Positions 13,400 to 22,357 of a DNA stretch of 64,000 bases are shown one piece after another (positions within the stretch are counted from its first letter, which is position 1; the number at the start of each line of letters is the position of its first letter). Position numbers and translations under genes: made by a program. The DNA comes from Methylococcus sp. Mc7 (GTDB taxonomy: Bacteria; Pseudomonadota; Gammaproteobacteria; Methylococcales; Methylococcaceae). The stretch lies in NCBI RefSeq assembly GCF_019285515.1, contig NZ_CP079095.1, positions 806,001-870,000 on the forward strand, written 5' to 3'. The notes under the pieces were generated by a model that was not told the origin of the DNA, did no database searches, and worked only from the letters and a program-made list of their open reading frames with translations.

Positions 13400-13906
13400 A
13401 TGGGGTCAGGTCTTGTCTTTTGCCATGCTGCACAATAGCCTTGCTGTATGTCCAGACCTTTACGAATCGAGTTTGCCGGTGGCCTGTACCACGTAACGTC
13501 CCGCGGCGACGGGCGCGAGGCGATTTTCCTGGCCGAGGAAGACAGGCCTTTATTTCTGGACGTGCTGTCCGAGGTGGTCCAGAACTTCAACTGGGCGGTG
13601 CATGCTTACTGTTTGATGGACAATCACTATCACCTCCTGGTCGAAACCCCGGATGGCAATCTCTCCAGAGGCATGCGGCAGTTGAACGGAGTCTACACAC
13701 AACGCTTCAATCGTCGGCACGGCTGTGTCGGGCATGTTTTTCAGGGCCGTTACAAAGCGATCATCGTGCAGAAGGACTCGTACCTCGCCTACGCCAGCGG
13801 TGGGTACAGTTTGAAGGAAATCGGCGACCATTTCGGGCTGCACTACTCCCGGGTCAGTCGCATCCTGAAAAAACAATATGAGGCAAAAGGAAAGACCTGA
13901 CCCCAT
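13400..13906. mobile_element. RAYT element with 25-bp inverted ends
   Basis: The transposase remnant is bracketed by inverted repeats 13400-13424 and 13882-13906, matching at 23 of 25 bases. The outer 15 bases (ATGGGGTCAGGTCTT and its complement) match perfectly. A further partial copy, TATGGGGTCA, lies just upstream near 13378. The right repeat overlaps the end of the ORF. Confidence 0.85.
13448..13900 (+). pseudogene. REP-associated tyrosine transposase (Y1/IS200-like), internally deleted
   Basis: 150 residues of the Y1 transposase (HUH nuclease) family. The N-terminal SRPLRIEFAGGLYHVTSRGD and the metal-binding MDNHYHLLVET are intact, as is FNRRHGCVGHVFQGRYKAI. After KDSYL the protein jumps to AYASGGYSLKEIGDHFGLHYSRVSRIL, the C-terminal helix-turn-helix usual in RAYT proteins. 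The region normally in between, which holds the catalytic Tyr in an ARYVVLNP-like motif, is absent. The reading frame survived the deletion. Full-length relatives are over 200 residues, so this copy is probably inactive in DNA cleavage though it may still bind DNA. Confidence 0.85.
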
Positions 13907-13943
13907 TGTCCTTCGCGGAGCCGGCCGGGGCCGGCTCGCGTGA

Positions 13944-14543
13944 TCAGACTCGGCTCAGGCCCCTTACCGCTTCGGCCACGTCCCGGCTGAACCGGGCCAG
14001 CGTCCGGCTCATGGCGGCCACGGTCGCGCGGTAGTCCGTCCCCACCGCGGGCTCGGCGTAGCGGGATTCGCGGACCAGCAGCTCGGTCTTGCCGTCGCCG
14101 CCGGACACCGACCAGCGCACGTTCAGCACACTCTCGCCGCCGGCGCCTTCGAAGCGGATCACCTTCACCACGAGCTGATAGTCCACCTGGGCGGAACGCT
14201 TCCATGGATAGACCACCACTTTCCGGCTCGGAAGGTAGGCGGCGAGGTTTTCCGCGAGCACCTGGGTCACGCTGCCCTTGAGCGATTCCGCCCATTTGTC
14301 GAACTCGGCGAGCTGGAGCTCGTTCTGGCCGGTGCGCGTCACGATCTGCGGGCGGTCCAGATACTCCGGCAATTCGACCGGCCCGACGCCCAGGGCGATC
14401 TCCCGCTCCACAGCCGGACGGACCGGCTCCTGCGCGGCGGACAGCACGTAGAAGCGGGTGTCGGGGCTGGTGCCGCAGCCGCCGAGGAGGAGCGCGGCCA
14501 CGCTTGCCGCCAGAAAAGTGGATCGCATCACGGGTTCCCTCAT
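13944..14543 (-). CDS. pqiC: PqiC-type lipoprotein (ABC-transport auxiliary)
   Basis: Outer-membrane lipoprotein partner of an MCE lipid-transport system, 199 residues, PF03886 family. The signal peptide ends in the lipobox ALLLGGCGTSPDTRFYVL. The family signature continues with LGVGPVELPEYLDRPQIVTR and NELQLAEFDKWAESL. The ATG at 14543 overlaps the pqiB stop (ATGA); a second ATG at 14528 is equally close to the signal peptide. It is last in the purD-pqiA-pqiA-pqiB-pqiC run. Confidence 0.92.
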   Translation of the reverse strand: MREPVMRSTFLAASVAALLLGGCGTSPDTRFYVLSAAQEPVRPAVEREIALGVGPVELPEYLDRPQIVTRTGQNELQLAEFDKWAESLKGSVTQVLAENLAAYLPSRKVVVYPWKRSAQVDYQLVVKVIRFEGAGGESVLNVRWSVSGGDGKTELLVRESRYAEPAVGTDYRATVAAMSRTLARFSRDVAEAVRGLSRV

Positions 14544-16258
14544 GGCTTGCCTCCCGATCCGCCCTTGCCGTGCAGCAGGGCTTCCGGATGGCGTTCGAGA
14601 TAGTCGGTCAGGGCGCGGATGGAACGGGCGGAGGCGGCAAGCTCCTCCAGCGCGTTGCTGATGTCCACCGCCATCGCCGATCCCGGTTCGAGCTGTTCCA
14701 GCACCTTGGCCGTGGAACTCAGGCTCTTTTCCGCGGCCGCGGTCAAGGTCACCATTTCCCGGTCCGCGGTCTGGGCCAGATGGCGCAGGTCCTTCAGGGT
14801 GGCGTTCACGGAACCGACGGCCTCCTTGAGCTCCGGCGAATTCATGAGGCGATTGCTGCCCCGCACGGTGCCGAGCAGTTCCTGGCCGATCTTGTCCAGA
14901 GGCAGCTTTTTCAAGTTCGCCACGATCTCCGTGACGTTCCGTTGCAGCTCGTCCGCCACCGAGGGCAGGGTCGGCAACTCGGGGTGCTGGCCGCTGTAAT
15001 CCAGGCTTTTCGGCGGGCTCTCCGGGTAGAAATCGAGGTCGACGTAAAGCTGTCCGGTCAAGAGGTTTCCTGTCTTGAGCCGGGCACGAAGGCCGCGCTC
15101 CACCAGTTTTTCCATGAAGGGACGGCGGCCGGCCTCTATCGCCGCCTTGAATTCTTCCTTTGCGCGTTTGATGACATCCTCCGCGCCGTAGGGGATCAGC
15201 CGTTCCGGGTCGATTTCGATGACCACGGGAATCCGGATCTTGTGCGCGCCGAAATCGAGCGCGAGCTTCAGCTCGGTCACCGTGCCGACCCGGATGCCCT
15301 TGAGTTCGACCGGCGCCCCCGCGTTCAGCCCTCGGACGGAGTCGTCGAAGAACAGCAGGTAGGGCTGGCGCAGCGTGTAGGCCCCTTCCGCGATGCTGAC
15401 GAAATCCTTGTGCAGCCTGAATCGGGTATTGGGCTCGCTGGACTGCACCTTGGGATCGTTGAGCGTCGGCGTTTCGAAGGTGATGCCGCCCTGGAGCAGG
15501 GACATGATCGAACCGACTTTGAGGTTGACGCCCTGGGCGCTCATGGAGAGATCGATCCCGCTGACCTGCCAGAAGCGGGTGCTGTTGTGAACGAGTCGGT
15601 GATAGGGCGCGTCGATGAAGATTTCGACCTGGACGCTCCGGTTGTCCTCGGCCAGGCCGACGTTCACCACCTGCCCGACCTCGATGTCGCGGAAATAGAC
15701 CGGCGTGCCGTATTTCAGGGGACCCGCATTGTCCGCGGCCAGGAAAAACGAACGGCCGGGGGTGTCCGCCTTGATCCGGGGCGGATGTTCGAGTCCGACG
15801 AACCTGCGGACCACCTTGCCGCCGCCGAACTCGACGGCGATGTAGTTCCCCGCCATCAGCGTGTCCAGGCCGGAGACGCCGCCCAGGCCGAGTTCCGGCT
15901 TCACCACCCAAAAGGCGGTGTTTTCGCCGAGATGGGTGGCGACGTGCTTTTCCATCTTGGCGGTGACGATGACTCCCGTCAGGTCCTCGTTCAGCACTAT
16001 CGACTCGACCGTGCCGATTTCCACGTCCTTGAACTTGATCTTGCTTTTTCCCGCCTCGAGCCCCGGCGCCTCCTTGAACAGCAGGGTGATGGTCGGCCCC
16101 TCCTCGCTCAGCGTCTTGTAGGCCAGCCAGATGCCGATGCCCAGCGCCACCAGGGGAATCAGCCAGACCAGCGGCAGACCGCGGGAGGACTTGACCTCCG
16201 CCTCCCAGGCGTCGTACTCCGGGGCGTCGCCGGCGCCTTCCTTTGGGGATTCGTTCAT
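14540..16258 (-). CDS. pqiB: PqiB-type MCE protein (intermembrane lipid transport)
   Basis: 572 residues with one N-terminal transmembrane anchor (LPLVWLIPLVALGIGIWLAY) followed by three MCE domains, seen at FKEAPGLEAGKSKIKFKDVEIG, LKYGTPVYFRDIEVGQV and LNAGAPVELKGIRVGTV. A long helical C-terminal part follows. E. coli PqiB forms a periplasm-spanning syringe-like tube of the same architecture. Translation is coupled at both ends: its start overlaps the upstream pqiA stop and its stop overlaps pqiC. Confidence 0.94.
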   Translation of the reverse strand: MNESPKEGAGDAPEYDAWEAEVKSSRGLPLVWLIPLVALGIGIWLAYKTLSEEGPTITLLFKEAPGLEAGKSKIKFKDVEIGTVESIVLNEDLTGVIVTAKMEKHVATHLGENTAFWVVKPELGLGGVSGLDTLMAGNYIAVEFGGGKVVRRFVGLEHPPRIKADTPGRSFFLAADNAGPLKYGTPVYFRDIEVGQVVNVGLAEDNRSVQVEIFIDAPYHRLVHNSTRFWQVSGIDLSMSAQGVNLKVGSIMSLLQGGITFETPTLNDPKVQSSEPNTRFRLHKDFVSIAEGAYTLRQPYLLFFDDSVRGLNAGAPVELKGIRVGTVTELKLALDFGAHKIRIPVVIEIDPERLIPYGAEDVIKRAKEEFKAAIEAGRRPFMEKLVERGLRARLKTGNLLTGQLYVDLDFYPESPPKSLDYSGQHPELPTLPSVADELQRNVTEIVANLKKLPLDKIGQELLGTVRGSNRLMNSPELKEAVGSVNATLKDLRHLAQTADREMVTLTAAAEKSLSSTAKVLEQLEPGSAMAVDISNALEELAASARSIRALTDYLERHPEALLHGKGGSGGKP

Positions 16259-16935
16259 CGCTGCATCCTGTAAGCCCCCTCGGGGCGGGAGTGGGAAGAA
16301 ACCTCGCCGTCTTTCGGCGCCATGCGATCCCAGATCAGGCGGGGATCGAAACTCATCGCCGCGAACATCGTCACCACGACCACGCCGCCGAACGCCACGG
16401 CGCCGGGGCCGGCCTCGATGGTCGCCAGGGCGCCGAGTTCGACCACCGCCACCAGGATGGTGATCACGAAAATGTCGATCATCGACCAGCGCCCGACCGA
16501 TTCGGTGAGCCGGTAAAGCACGGTGCGCTCCCACGGCCGCCAGCGCGAACCGAACTGGACCGACAGCAGCAGGAAGGTCAACACCAAGAGCTTGAGCACC
16601 GGCACGGTGATGCTGGCGAAGAACACCAGGAGGGCCAGCGGCCACATGCCGCCCACGATCAGCTCCTTGACGCCACTGAGGATGGTGTCGGGCTCGCCCC
16701 GGCCGGACATCGTCACGGTCATGATCGGCAGTAGATTGGCGGGAATGTAAAGGATGTAAGCCGTCAGCGTCAGCGCCCAGGTCCGCGCCAGGCTGTCGGG
16801 CTTGCGCCGGTGCAGGACCGCGCCGCAGCGCGGGCAGCGGGGACGGACCGATCCGGGCTCCGGCCGGCCGAGCAGATGGCAGCAGTGGCAGAGCAGATAG
16901 CCGGCCTCGGCGGCGGTCGTCGCGTGCTTAGTCAC
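16255..16935 (-). CDS. pqiA: PqiA-type membrane protein, second copy
   Basis: Inner-membrane partner of PqiB, 226 residues, corresponding to one of the two halves that are fused in E. coli PqiA. It begins with a zinc-ribbon-like CHCCHLLG...CPRCGAVLHRRK, then four hydrophobic helices (for example TAYILYIPANLLPIMTV and LALLVFFASITVPVLKLLV). The GTG at 16935 lies eight bases inside the upstream gene; the longer frame upstream is not needed. Overlap with both neighbours implies one operon. Confidence 0.9.
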   Translation of the reverse strand: MTKHATTAAEAGYLLCHCCHLLGRPEPGSVRPRCPRCGAVLHRRKPDSLARTWALTLTAYILYIPANLLPIMTVTMSGRGEPDTILSGVKELIVGGMWPLALLVFFASITVPVLKLLVLTFLLLSVQFGSRWRPWERTVLYRLTESVGRWSMIDIFVITILVAVVELGALATIEAGPGAVAFGGVVVVTMFAAMSFDPRLIWDRMAPKDGEVSSHSRPEGAYRMQR

Positions 16936-17587
16936 CGGTGGCCTCTCGGGGTGAGCGCAGCCGTTCCCAGACCTCGTGGTCGTCCAGCATGGCATCGCCC
17001 GCCGCCATGGACACCATCAGGCCGGCGAAGGAATAGAGTGCGATGCCCGGCGTGAGAGCGGCCAGATCGGCCAGTTTGACCACGGCCACCAGGATGCCCA
17101 ACATGAAAACCTCCGTCATCGCCCAGGGCGACAATTGCTCCGTCCAGCGGAACACCAGCTCCGCCTTCGGCGCCCGCAGTCCGAGCAACCGCAGCGGCAG
17201 CAGCACGTAGAAAAGGCAAAGCATCTTGGCCAGCGGCGCCAGAAAAGTGACGACGAACACCAGCGCGGAGATTTCCCAATAGCCCTGCGAATACAGTTCC
17301 TCGATTCCGGTGAGCAACGACCCCTCCTGTACCCGTCCCGCGATGTTCATCCGCAGCAAGGGATAAGCGTTGGCCAGCATGAACAGGACCAGGCTGGTGA
17401 GCGCCAGCGCAAGCGACTGATCCATCCCGCTGCGCTTGCGCTGGAACAGGACCGCGCCGCAACGGGGGCAGCGCGCCTTCTGTCCCGGCTGCAACCGGGG
17501 TTTGCGGAACAGCAGGTCGCAGTCGTGGCAGGCGACGAGCGTGTGCTCGGCGACCGCGTACTCACCCGTGCCGGATCTTGCCGTCAT
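16928..17587 (-). CDS. pqiA: PqiA-type membrane protein, first copy
   Basis: 219 residues with the same plan as the following gene: zinc ribbon CHDCDLLFRKP...CPRCGAVLFQRK, then LANAYPLLRMNIAGR and a set of membrane helices ending in LYSFAGLMVSMAAGDAM. Together the two short proteins equal one E. coli PqiA (two PqiA domains), so the gene is split here. The start ATG is at 17587, only 20 bases after purD, suggesting read-through from purD. Confidence 0.9.
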   Translation of the reverse strand: MTARSGTGEYAVAEHTLVACHDCDLLFRKPRLQPGQKARCPRCGAVLFQRKRSGMDQSLALALTSLVLFMLANAYPLLRMNIAGRVQEGSLLTGIEELYSQGYWEISALVFVVTFLAPLAKMLCLFYVLLPLRLLGLRAPKAELVFRWTEQLSPWAMTEVFMLGILVAVVKLADLAALTPGIALYSFAGLMVSMAAGDAMLDDHEVWERLRSPREATGD

Positions 17588-17607
17588 GTCCGCCGCAGCC
17601 GGTCCGT

Positions 17608-18891
17608 TCAGGCGCCGCGCCCGATGGCGCGGTGGCCGATGTCCCTGCGCCAATACGCGTCCGGCCAGTGAATCCTCCCCACCAGCCGGTAGGCGACGGC
17701 CTGCGCCTCCGCGACGGTCTTCCCCAGCGCCGTGACGCAAAGCACCCGGCCGCCGGCCGTCAACACCTTGCCGCCATCCAGGCGGGTTCCCGCATGGAAG
17801 ACCTTGGCGCCGGGCGCTATCGCCAGCCCCAGCCCTTCTATCACATCGTCTTTACGGTAATCGAACGGATAGCCGCCGGCGGCCATGACCACCCCCAGCG
17901 CGACGCGAGGGTCCCATTCCGCCCTCACCACGTCGAGCCTTCCCTCCTCCGCGGCGCAGCAAAGGTCCACCAGGTCGCTGCGCAGCCGCATCATGATGGG
18001 CTGGGTTTCCGGGTCGCCGAAACGGCAGTTGAACTCCAGCACCTTGCAGCCGCCATCCGGAGCGATCATCAATCCCGCATAGAGGAACCCGGTGTAGGGA
18101 ATCCCATCCGCCTTCATACCGGCGAGCGTCGGCAGGATGATCTCGTCCATGACTCGCTGGTGGATCTCCGGCGTCACCACCGGCGCCGGGGTATAGGCCC
18201 CCATGCCGCCGGTGTTTGGCCCCAGATCGCCGTCGTCGCGGGCCTTGTGATCCTGCGAGGTGGCCATCGGGAGGGCATGCTCGCCGTCCGCCATGACGAT
18301 GAAGCTGGCTTCTTCCCCTTGGAGGAACTCTTCCACCACCACCCGGTGCCCGGCGCTGCCGAAGGCGTTTCCGGCCAGCATGTCGCGCACTGCGGCGATC
18401 GCCTCGTCCTCGCTCTGCGCCACGATCACGCCCTTGCCGGCCGCCAGGCCGTCGGCCTTGACCACGATGGGCGCGCCTTTCCGGCGGATGTAGTCCTCGG
18501 CTTCGGCGGCAGCGGTGAACACCTGGTATTCCGCCGTCGGAATACCATGGCGGGCAAGGAAATCCTTGCAGAAGGCCTTGGAGCCTTCGAGCTGGGCCGC
18601 CTCCCGGGTCGGCCCGAAACAGGCCAGTCCCGCGGCGCGGAAGGCGTCGACGATGCCGGCGACCAGCGGCGCCTCGGGACCGACGATGGTGAGCGCCACG
18701 CCCTCCCCTTTCGCGAACGCCAACAGGCCCGCCACATCGTCCGCCGCGATGGCCACGTTCTCCATGCCGGGCTCGGCGGCGGTACCGGCATTGCCGGGCG
18801 CCACGAACACTTTGCACACGCGGGGTGACTGCGCGGCTTTCCAGGCCAGCGCGTGTTCGCGCCCGCCGCCGCCGACGATGAGGACTTTCAT
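17608..18891 (-). CDS. purD: Phosphoribosylamine--glycine ligase
   Basis: ATP-grasp enzyme of purine synthesis that makes glycinamide ribonucleotide; 427 residues, normal length. It begins MKVLIVGGGGREHALAWKAAQSP, then GPEAPLVAGIVDAFRAAGL, VKADGLAAGKGVIVAQ, HKARDDGDLGPNTGGMGAY and the metal-binding EFNCRFGDPETQ. It is first in a run with pqiAABC and divergent from the Nudix gene across about 230 bases with no further gene. Confidence 0.97.
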   Translation of the reverse strand: MKVLIVGGGGREHALAWKAAQSPRVCKVFVAPGNAGTAAEPGMENVAIAADDVAGLLAFAKGEGVALTIVGPEAPLVAGIVDAFRAAGLACFGPTREAAQLEGSKAFCKDFLARHGIPTAEYQVFTAAAEAEDYIRRKGAPIVVKADGLAAGKGVIVAQSEDEAIAAVRDMLAGNAFGSAGHRVVVEEFLQGEEASFIVMADGEHALPMATSQDHKARDDGDLGPNTGGMGAYTPAPVVTPEIHQRVMDEIILPTLAGMKADGIPYTGFLYAGLMIAPDGGCKVLEFNCRFGDPETQPIMMRLRSDLVDLCCAAEEGRLDVVRAEWDPRVALGVVMAAGGYPFDYRKDDVIEGLGLAIAPGAKVFHAGTRLDGGKVLTAGGRVLCVTALGKTVAEAQAVAYRLVGRIHWPDAYWRRDIGHRAIGRGA

Positions 18892-19122
18892 GAGATGCGA
18901 GACTCCGGATCGATTTTGGAAACTGCTTGCTCACCCCGCGGAAGGGAATGGGCTTACACCCGCGATATATCGGACATCGCACTTCCACTTCGAATGGGGT
19001 GGCCGCAATTATACGCCCTGGGCCGGCCCGGACATGGCATACTGTCTGGCATCGATGATTCACGCCACGCGGACGATGATCCGACATCCACACCCCGTGC
19101 GCCGGCAGGTTGGTGAAAAAGC

Positions 19123-19674
19123 ATGAAGTACTGCAGCCAGTGCGCCGCGCCGCTGCGCCTGGGAATTCCGGCGGGGGACGACCGGCCCCGCCACATCTGC
19201 GACGCCTGCGGCACCATCCATTACCGCAATCCCAAGGTGATCGCCGGCTGCATCCCGGTGTGGAACGGCCAGGTCCTGCTGTGCCGGCGCGCCATCGAGC
19301 CGCGCCACGGATTCTGGACCCTGCCTGCCGGCTTCATGGAACTGGAGGAGACGCTGGAGCAGGCGGCCGAGCGCGAATCCTACGAGGAAGCCACCGCCCG
19401 GGTGCGGATCGATTCGCTTTACACCCTGTTCAGCCTGCCGCATCTGTCGCAGGTCTATGCCTTCTTCCGGGCCGAACTACTCAGCCCGGACGTGGCCGCC
19501 GGCCTGGAAAGCCTGGAGACTCGGCTGTTCGAGGAAAACGAAATCCCTTGGAATCAACTGGCTTTCGAAACCGTCCACCGATCGCTCACCCTATTCTTCG
19601 AAGACCGGCGCAGCGGCGCCTTCGGCCTGCACGTGGAAACCCTGGGGCCGGACCGCCGCCGAATCCGAAATTAG
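19123..19674 (+). CDS. Nudix hydrolase with N-terminal zinc ribbon
   Basis: 183 residues. The first 45 residues hold a four-Cys zinc ribbon (CSQC ... CDAC), followed by a Nudix fold with the complete Nudix box: G, five residues, E, seven residues, RESYEEA. Family relatives hydrolyse ADP-ribose or NADH-type dinucleotides; the exact substrate is not visible. It is followed directly by the PHP gene (six bases). Confidence 0.88.
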   Translation: MKYCSQCAAPLRLGIPAGDDRPRHICDACGTIHYRNPKVIAGCIPVWNGQVLLCRRAIEPRHGFWTLPAGFMELEETLEQAAERESYEEATARVRIDSLYTLFSLPHLSQVYAFFRAELLSPDVAAGLESLETRLFEENEIPWNQLAFETVHRSLTLFFEDRRSGAFGLHVETLGPDRRRIRN

Positions 19675-19680
19675 ACCCCT

Positions 19681-20514
19681 TTGTACGACCTGCACGCCCA
19701 TTCGACCGCCTCCGACGGCACACTCTCCCCTGCCGATCTGGTGCGCACCGCCGCCGCCAGCGGCATCCGCACCCTCGCGCTGACCGACCACGACTCGGTG
19801 GCGGGCCTGCCGGAAGCCGCCGGGGCAGCAGCGGATCAGGGATTGCGCCTGATTCCCGGTGTCGAACTGTCGGTCACCTGGGAGTCCCGGACCATCCACA
19901 TCGTGGGCTTGAACATCGCCCCGGATCATCCCGGCCTGGACGAAGGCATGCGCCGGCTCCAGGCCGTGCGCTTCGAACGCGCGAAAGAAATGGGCCGTCG
20001 GCTGGAAAAGAAAGGCATTCCCGGCACACTGGAAATCGCGGCGGGGCTGGCCCGCGCCGGCATGGTCACCCGCACCCATTTCGCCCGCGCCCTGGTGCAA
20101 CTGGGCCATGCCGCCAGCGTCCGGGACGTCTTCGACAAATTCCTGGCCCAAGGCAAGCCGGGCCATGTCCCCACCGTGTGGGCGGAAATGGCCGCCGCCG
20201 TCGGCTGGATCGTGGAGGCGGGCGGCGTGCCGGTGCTGGCGCATCCGCAACGCTACAAGATGACGGGAAGCTGGATCGGCCGCCTCGCCGGCGACTTCAA
20301 AGCCGCCGGCGGCGAGGCGATCGAAGTCATTTCCGGCAACGCCACCCTGTCTGATATCCAGACCAACACCGGCATCGCCCGCCGCTACGGACTGCTGGCC
20401 TCGGTGGGCTCCGACTACCATGGCCCCGAGCAGGTCTGGCTGAAGCTCGGGAAGATTCCGCCGCTGCCGGCCGGCCTCACCCCGGTCTGGACCCGCTGGG
20501 AGAACGACCGATGA
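19681..20514 (+). CDS. PHP-domain phosphoesterase (RNase AM / TrpH family)
   Basis: 277 residues. Metal-binding motifs of the polymerase-and-histidinol-phosphatase fold are in order: YDLHAHSTASDGTLSP at the start, LTDHDSVAG, PGVELSVTW, VLAHPQRY and GSDYHGPE. E. coli RnaAM (YciV) of this family removes 5' nucleotides from RNA, including 5S and 23S rRNA precursors. The start is TTG at 19681: the frame has no other start between the Nudix stop and the first His motif. The stop lies in a 37-bp repeat shared with the tag start. Confidence 0.88.
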   Translation: MYDLHAHSTASDGTLSPADLVRTAAASGIRTLALTDHDSVAGLPEAAGAAADQGLRLIPGVELSVTWESRTIHIVGLNIAPDHPGLDEGMRRLQAVRFERAKEMGRRLEKKGIPGTLEIAAGLARAGMVTRTHFARALVQLGHAASVRDVFDKFLAQGKPGHVPTVWAEMAAAVGWIVEAGGVPVLAHPQRYKMTGSWIGRLAGDFKAAGGEAIEVISGNATLSDIQTNTGIARRYGLLASVGSDYHGPEQVWLKLGKIPPLPAGLTPVWTRWENDR

Positions 20515-20606
20515 CGTCCGTCCACCGTTGCGCCCAATGCTAGCGGGATAATAAAATCCGCGCTGGTAGGGGAGAACGACCGATGACGTCCGTCCACCGT
20601 TGCGCC
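20498..20606 (+). repeat. 37-bp perfect direct repeat at the PHP/tag junction
   Basis: Bases 20498-20534 and 20570-20606 are identical (37 of 37), separated by 35 unrelated bases that contain GATAATAAAATCC. Each copy holds GGGAGAACGACC-ATG, i.e. a ribosome site and start codon. The first copy's ATG (20511) opens a ten-codon frame ending TAG; the second is the tag start. Confidence 0.97.
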
Positions 20607-21158
20607 TGGGCGCTCCGCAGCCCGGAGGAAACGCTCTATCACGACACGGAGTGGGGCGTCCCCCTCCACGATGACGTCAAGCTGTTCGAATACCTGGTAC
20701 TGGACGGCGCGCAGGCCGGATTGAGCTGGACCACCATCCTCAAGAAGCGGGAGGGCTATCGGGCCGCTTTCGATGGCTTCGATCCCGAACGGGTCGCCCG
20801 CTACGACGACGCCAAGATCGCCGCCCTGCTGGCTGATCCTGGCATCGTGCGCAACCGGCTGAAAATCGAATCTGCCGTGCGCAATGCGAAGGCCTATCTG
20901 CGCATCCAGGAGGAATTCGGCAGCTTCGACGCCTACCTGTGGCGCCTCGTCGACGGCACGCCGGTGCGGAACGCCTGGCGGGAGTTGCGCGAAGTCCCGG
21001 CGAGCACCCCGCTATCGGATGCGCTCAGCCGGGACCTCAAACAGCGCGGCTGCAACTTCGTGGGCTCCACCATCTGCTACGCCTACCTGCAGGCGGCAGG
21101 GCTGGTGAACGACCACCTGGTCGATTGCTTCCGCTGGAGCGAGGTGAGCGGCGCCTAG
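20583..21158 (+). CDS. tag: DNA-3-methyladenine glycosylase I
   Basis: Base-excision repair enzyme removing 3-methyladenine, 191 residues. Zinc ligands match E. coli Tag: Cys in VHRCAW, His in YHDTEWGVP, and His/Cys in NDHLVDCFRW. The base-pocket segment EYLVLDGAQAGLSWTTILKKR is present. The ATG at 20583 sits in the second copy of the 37-bp repeat; the same ribosome site and ATG exist 72 bases upstream as a decoy. Confidence 0.96.
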   Translation: MTSVHRCAWALRSPEETLYHDTEWGVPLHDDVKLFEYLVLDGAQAGLSWTTILKKREGYRAAFDGFDPERVARYDDAKIAALLADPGIVRNRLKIESAVRNAKAYLRIQEEFGSFDAYLWRLVDGTPVRNAWRELREVPASTPLSDALSRDLKQRGCNFVGSTICYAYLQAAGLVNDHLVDCFRWSEVSGA

Positions 21159-21203
21159 TCCGCCAATCGAGAAACGACCTTAAATCCATCGAGGGACGCT
21201 TCC

Positions 21204-21587
21204 ATGCCGTTATGGCTGACGTTTGTAATCATCGGTACTCTCGGCGGCCTCGCGGCCGGCTTCTTCGGCATCGGCGGTGGCCTGGTGATCGTGCCGGCGC
21301 TCATTTACTGGGCGGACTTCTCTCAGCACATGGCAACCGGAACATCCATCGCGGTCCTGCTTCCTCCCATTGGTCTTGCTGCGGCTATCGAGTATTACAG
21401 ACACGGAAACGTAAATGTCCGTGCCGCCGTCATTCTGGCAGTGACCATGCTGATCGGTTCTTGGGTGGGCGCCTACTTCGCCAACCAGATTCCAGGGCCT
21501 TATCTCCGCCTGATGTTCGGCGTTTTCGTTTCGGGCGTCGGGATTTACCTCATTTATGGCGCTTGTGAGCGTCTGGGCTGGCTCTAA
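21204..21587 (+). CDS. TauE/SafE (DUF81) family permease, half size
   Basis: 127 residues with about four hydrophobic helices. The N-terminal motif GLAAGFFGIGGGLVIVPAL is the hallmark of TauE/SafE exporters (sulfite, sulfonate or similar anions). The usual family length is about 250 residues with two such halves; only the first half is here. The ORF has its own start and stop. Half-size members are known and might dimerise, but a truncation cannot be excluded. Confidence 0.8.
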   Translation: MPLWLTFVIIGTLGGLAAGFFGIGGGLVIVPALIYWADFSQHMATGTSIAVLLPPIGLAAAIEYYRHGNVNVRAAVILAVTMLIGSWVGAYFANQIPGPYLRLMFGVFVSGVGIYLIYGACERLGWL

Positions 21588-21796
21588 TGGTACCCTGTCC
21601 CAACCTCTGAAATGCACAGTTGTTTTCGGCAGCCGGCTCGCTTTGGCGGACTGACCGCAAAGCCACCTCCGGAGGTCCGCTGCATTCTCATTTCTATCCC
21701 TGGACATTTCCTGATCGGCCAGCTTCCTCCATTCGTGAACTCGAGCGCATGAAGTTCGAATATTCCCTAGGGCTAGAACAAAATCTCGGAGATCCT

Positions 21797-22357
21797 ATGT
21801 TTTCACTTTTTCGGAAAAAAACATTGATACCGGCCTTCGTCATTGCCGGTCTTCTTGGCGGATGCGCCCAGCATGTCGATATCTCCTATAAGCCGGCCAA
21901 CCTATCGAAAGGGACGGGCGAGCTTTACGTCAAGACGTTTGAATATCTCCCGGCCGCGAAGGGAGATGTCGATCCGGATGAAGCTCAACAGGAAAAATCT
22001 GGCTTGGCGTACACCTATTTGTCAGAAAATGTTGATGCGCTGTTCACGAACGCCGTAAAAAAGGAACTTAGCTCCTCCGGCTATTTGATATCGGACAGCG
22101 GTTCCAATGGCATATCTGGTGAAATCCGGCGCTTCAGTTTCGATTGGGTTGGCATGGATGGAATGAGGTTTGATATCGCCGTCTCTTTTGCCGTTACGAA
22201 AAATGGGAAGGTTGTCTATTCGAATCTGTTTGAATCCATTCACGAAGCACGCAAGGAAGGCTATAAGTTGGAGGATCCCTCCGAACCGATCGAACTTGCG
22301 ATGGCTGATTGTATCGGGCGATTCATCCGAGACGCCCAAAAGAAAGGGGCGCTTTAA
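21797..22357 (+). CDS. Predicted lipoprotein, function unknown
   Basis: 186 residues. MFSLFRKKTLIPAFVIAGLLGGCAQHVDIS is a clear type II signal peptide with lipobox LLGGC. The mature part has no motif I can name; it resembles small YajG-like lipoproteins in layout (short strands, GYLISDSG, VSFAVTKNGKVVYS). A GGAGATCC ribosome site precedes the ATG. The base composition is lower in GC than the surrounding genes, suggesting a recent arrival. Confidence 0.7.
   Translation: MFSLFRKKTLIPAFVIAGLLGGCAQHVDISYKPANLSKGTGELYVKTFEYLPAAKGDVDPDEAQQEKSGLAYTYLSENVDALFTNAVKKELSSSGYLISDSGSNGISGEIRRFSFDWVGMDGMRFDIAVSFAVTKNGKVVYSNLFESIHEARKEGYKLEDPSEPIELAMADCIGRFIRDAQKKGAL

Noticed and set aside
14547-15911. Long N-terminal part of a minus-strand frame upstream of pqiC
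   Set aside because: It is an out-of-frame shadow of pqiB; pqiC begins at its own signal peptide and ATG overlapping the pqiB stop.
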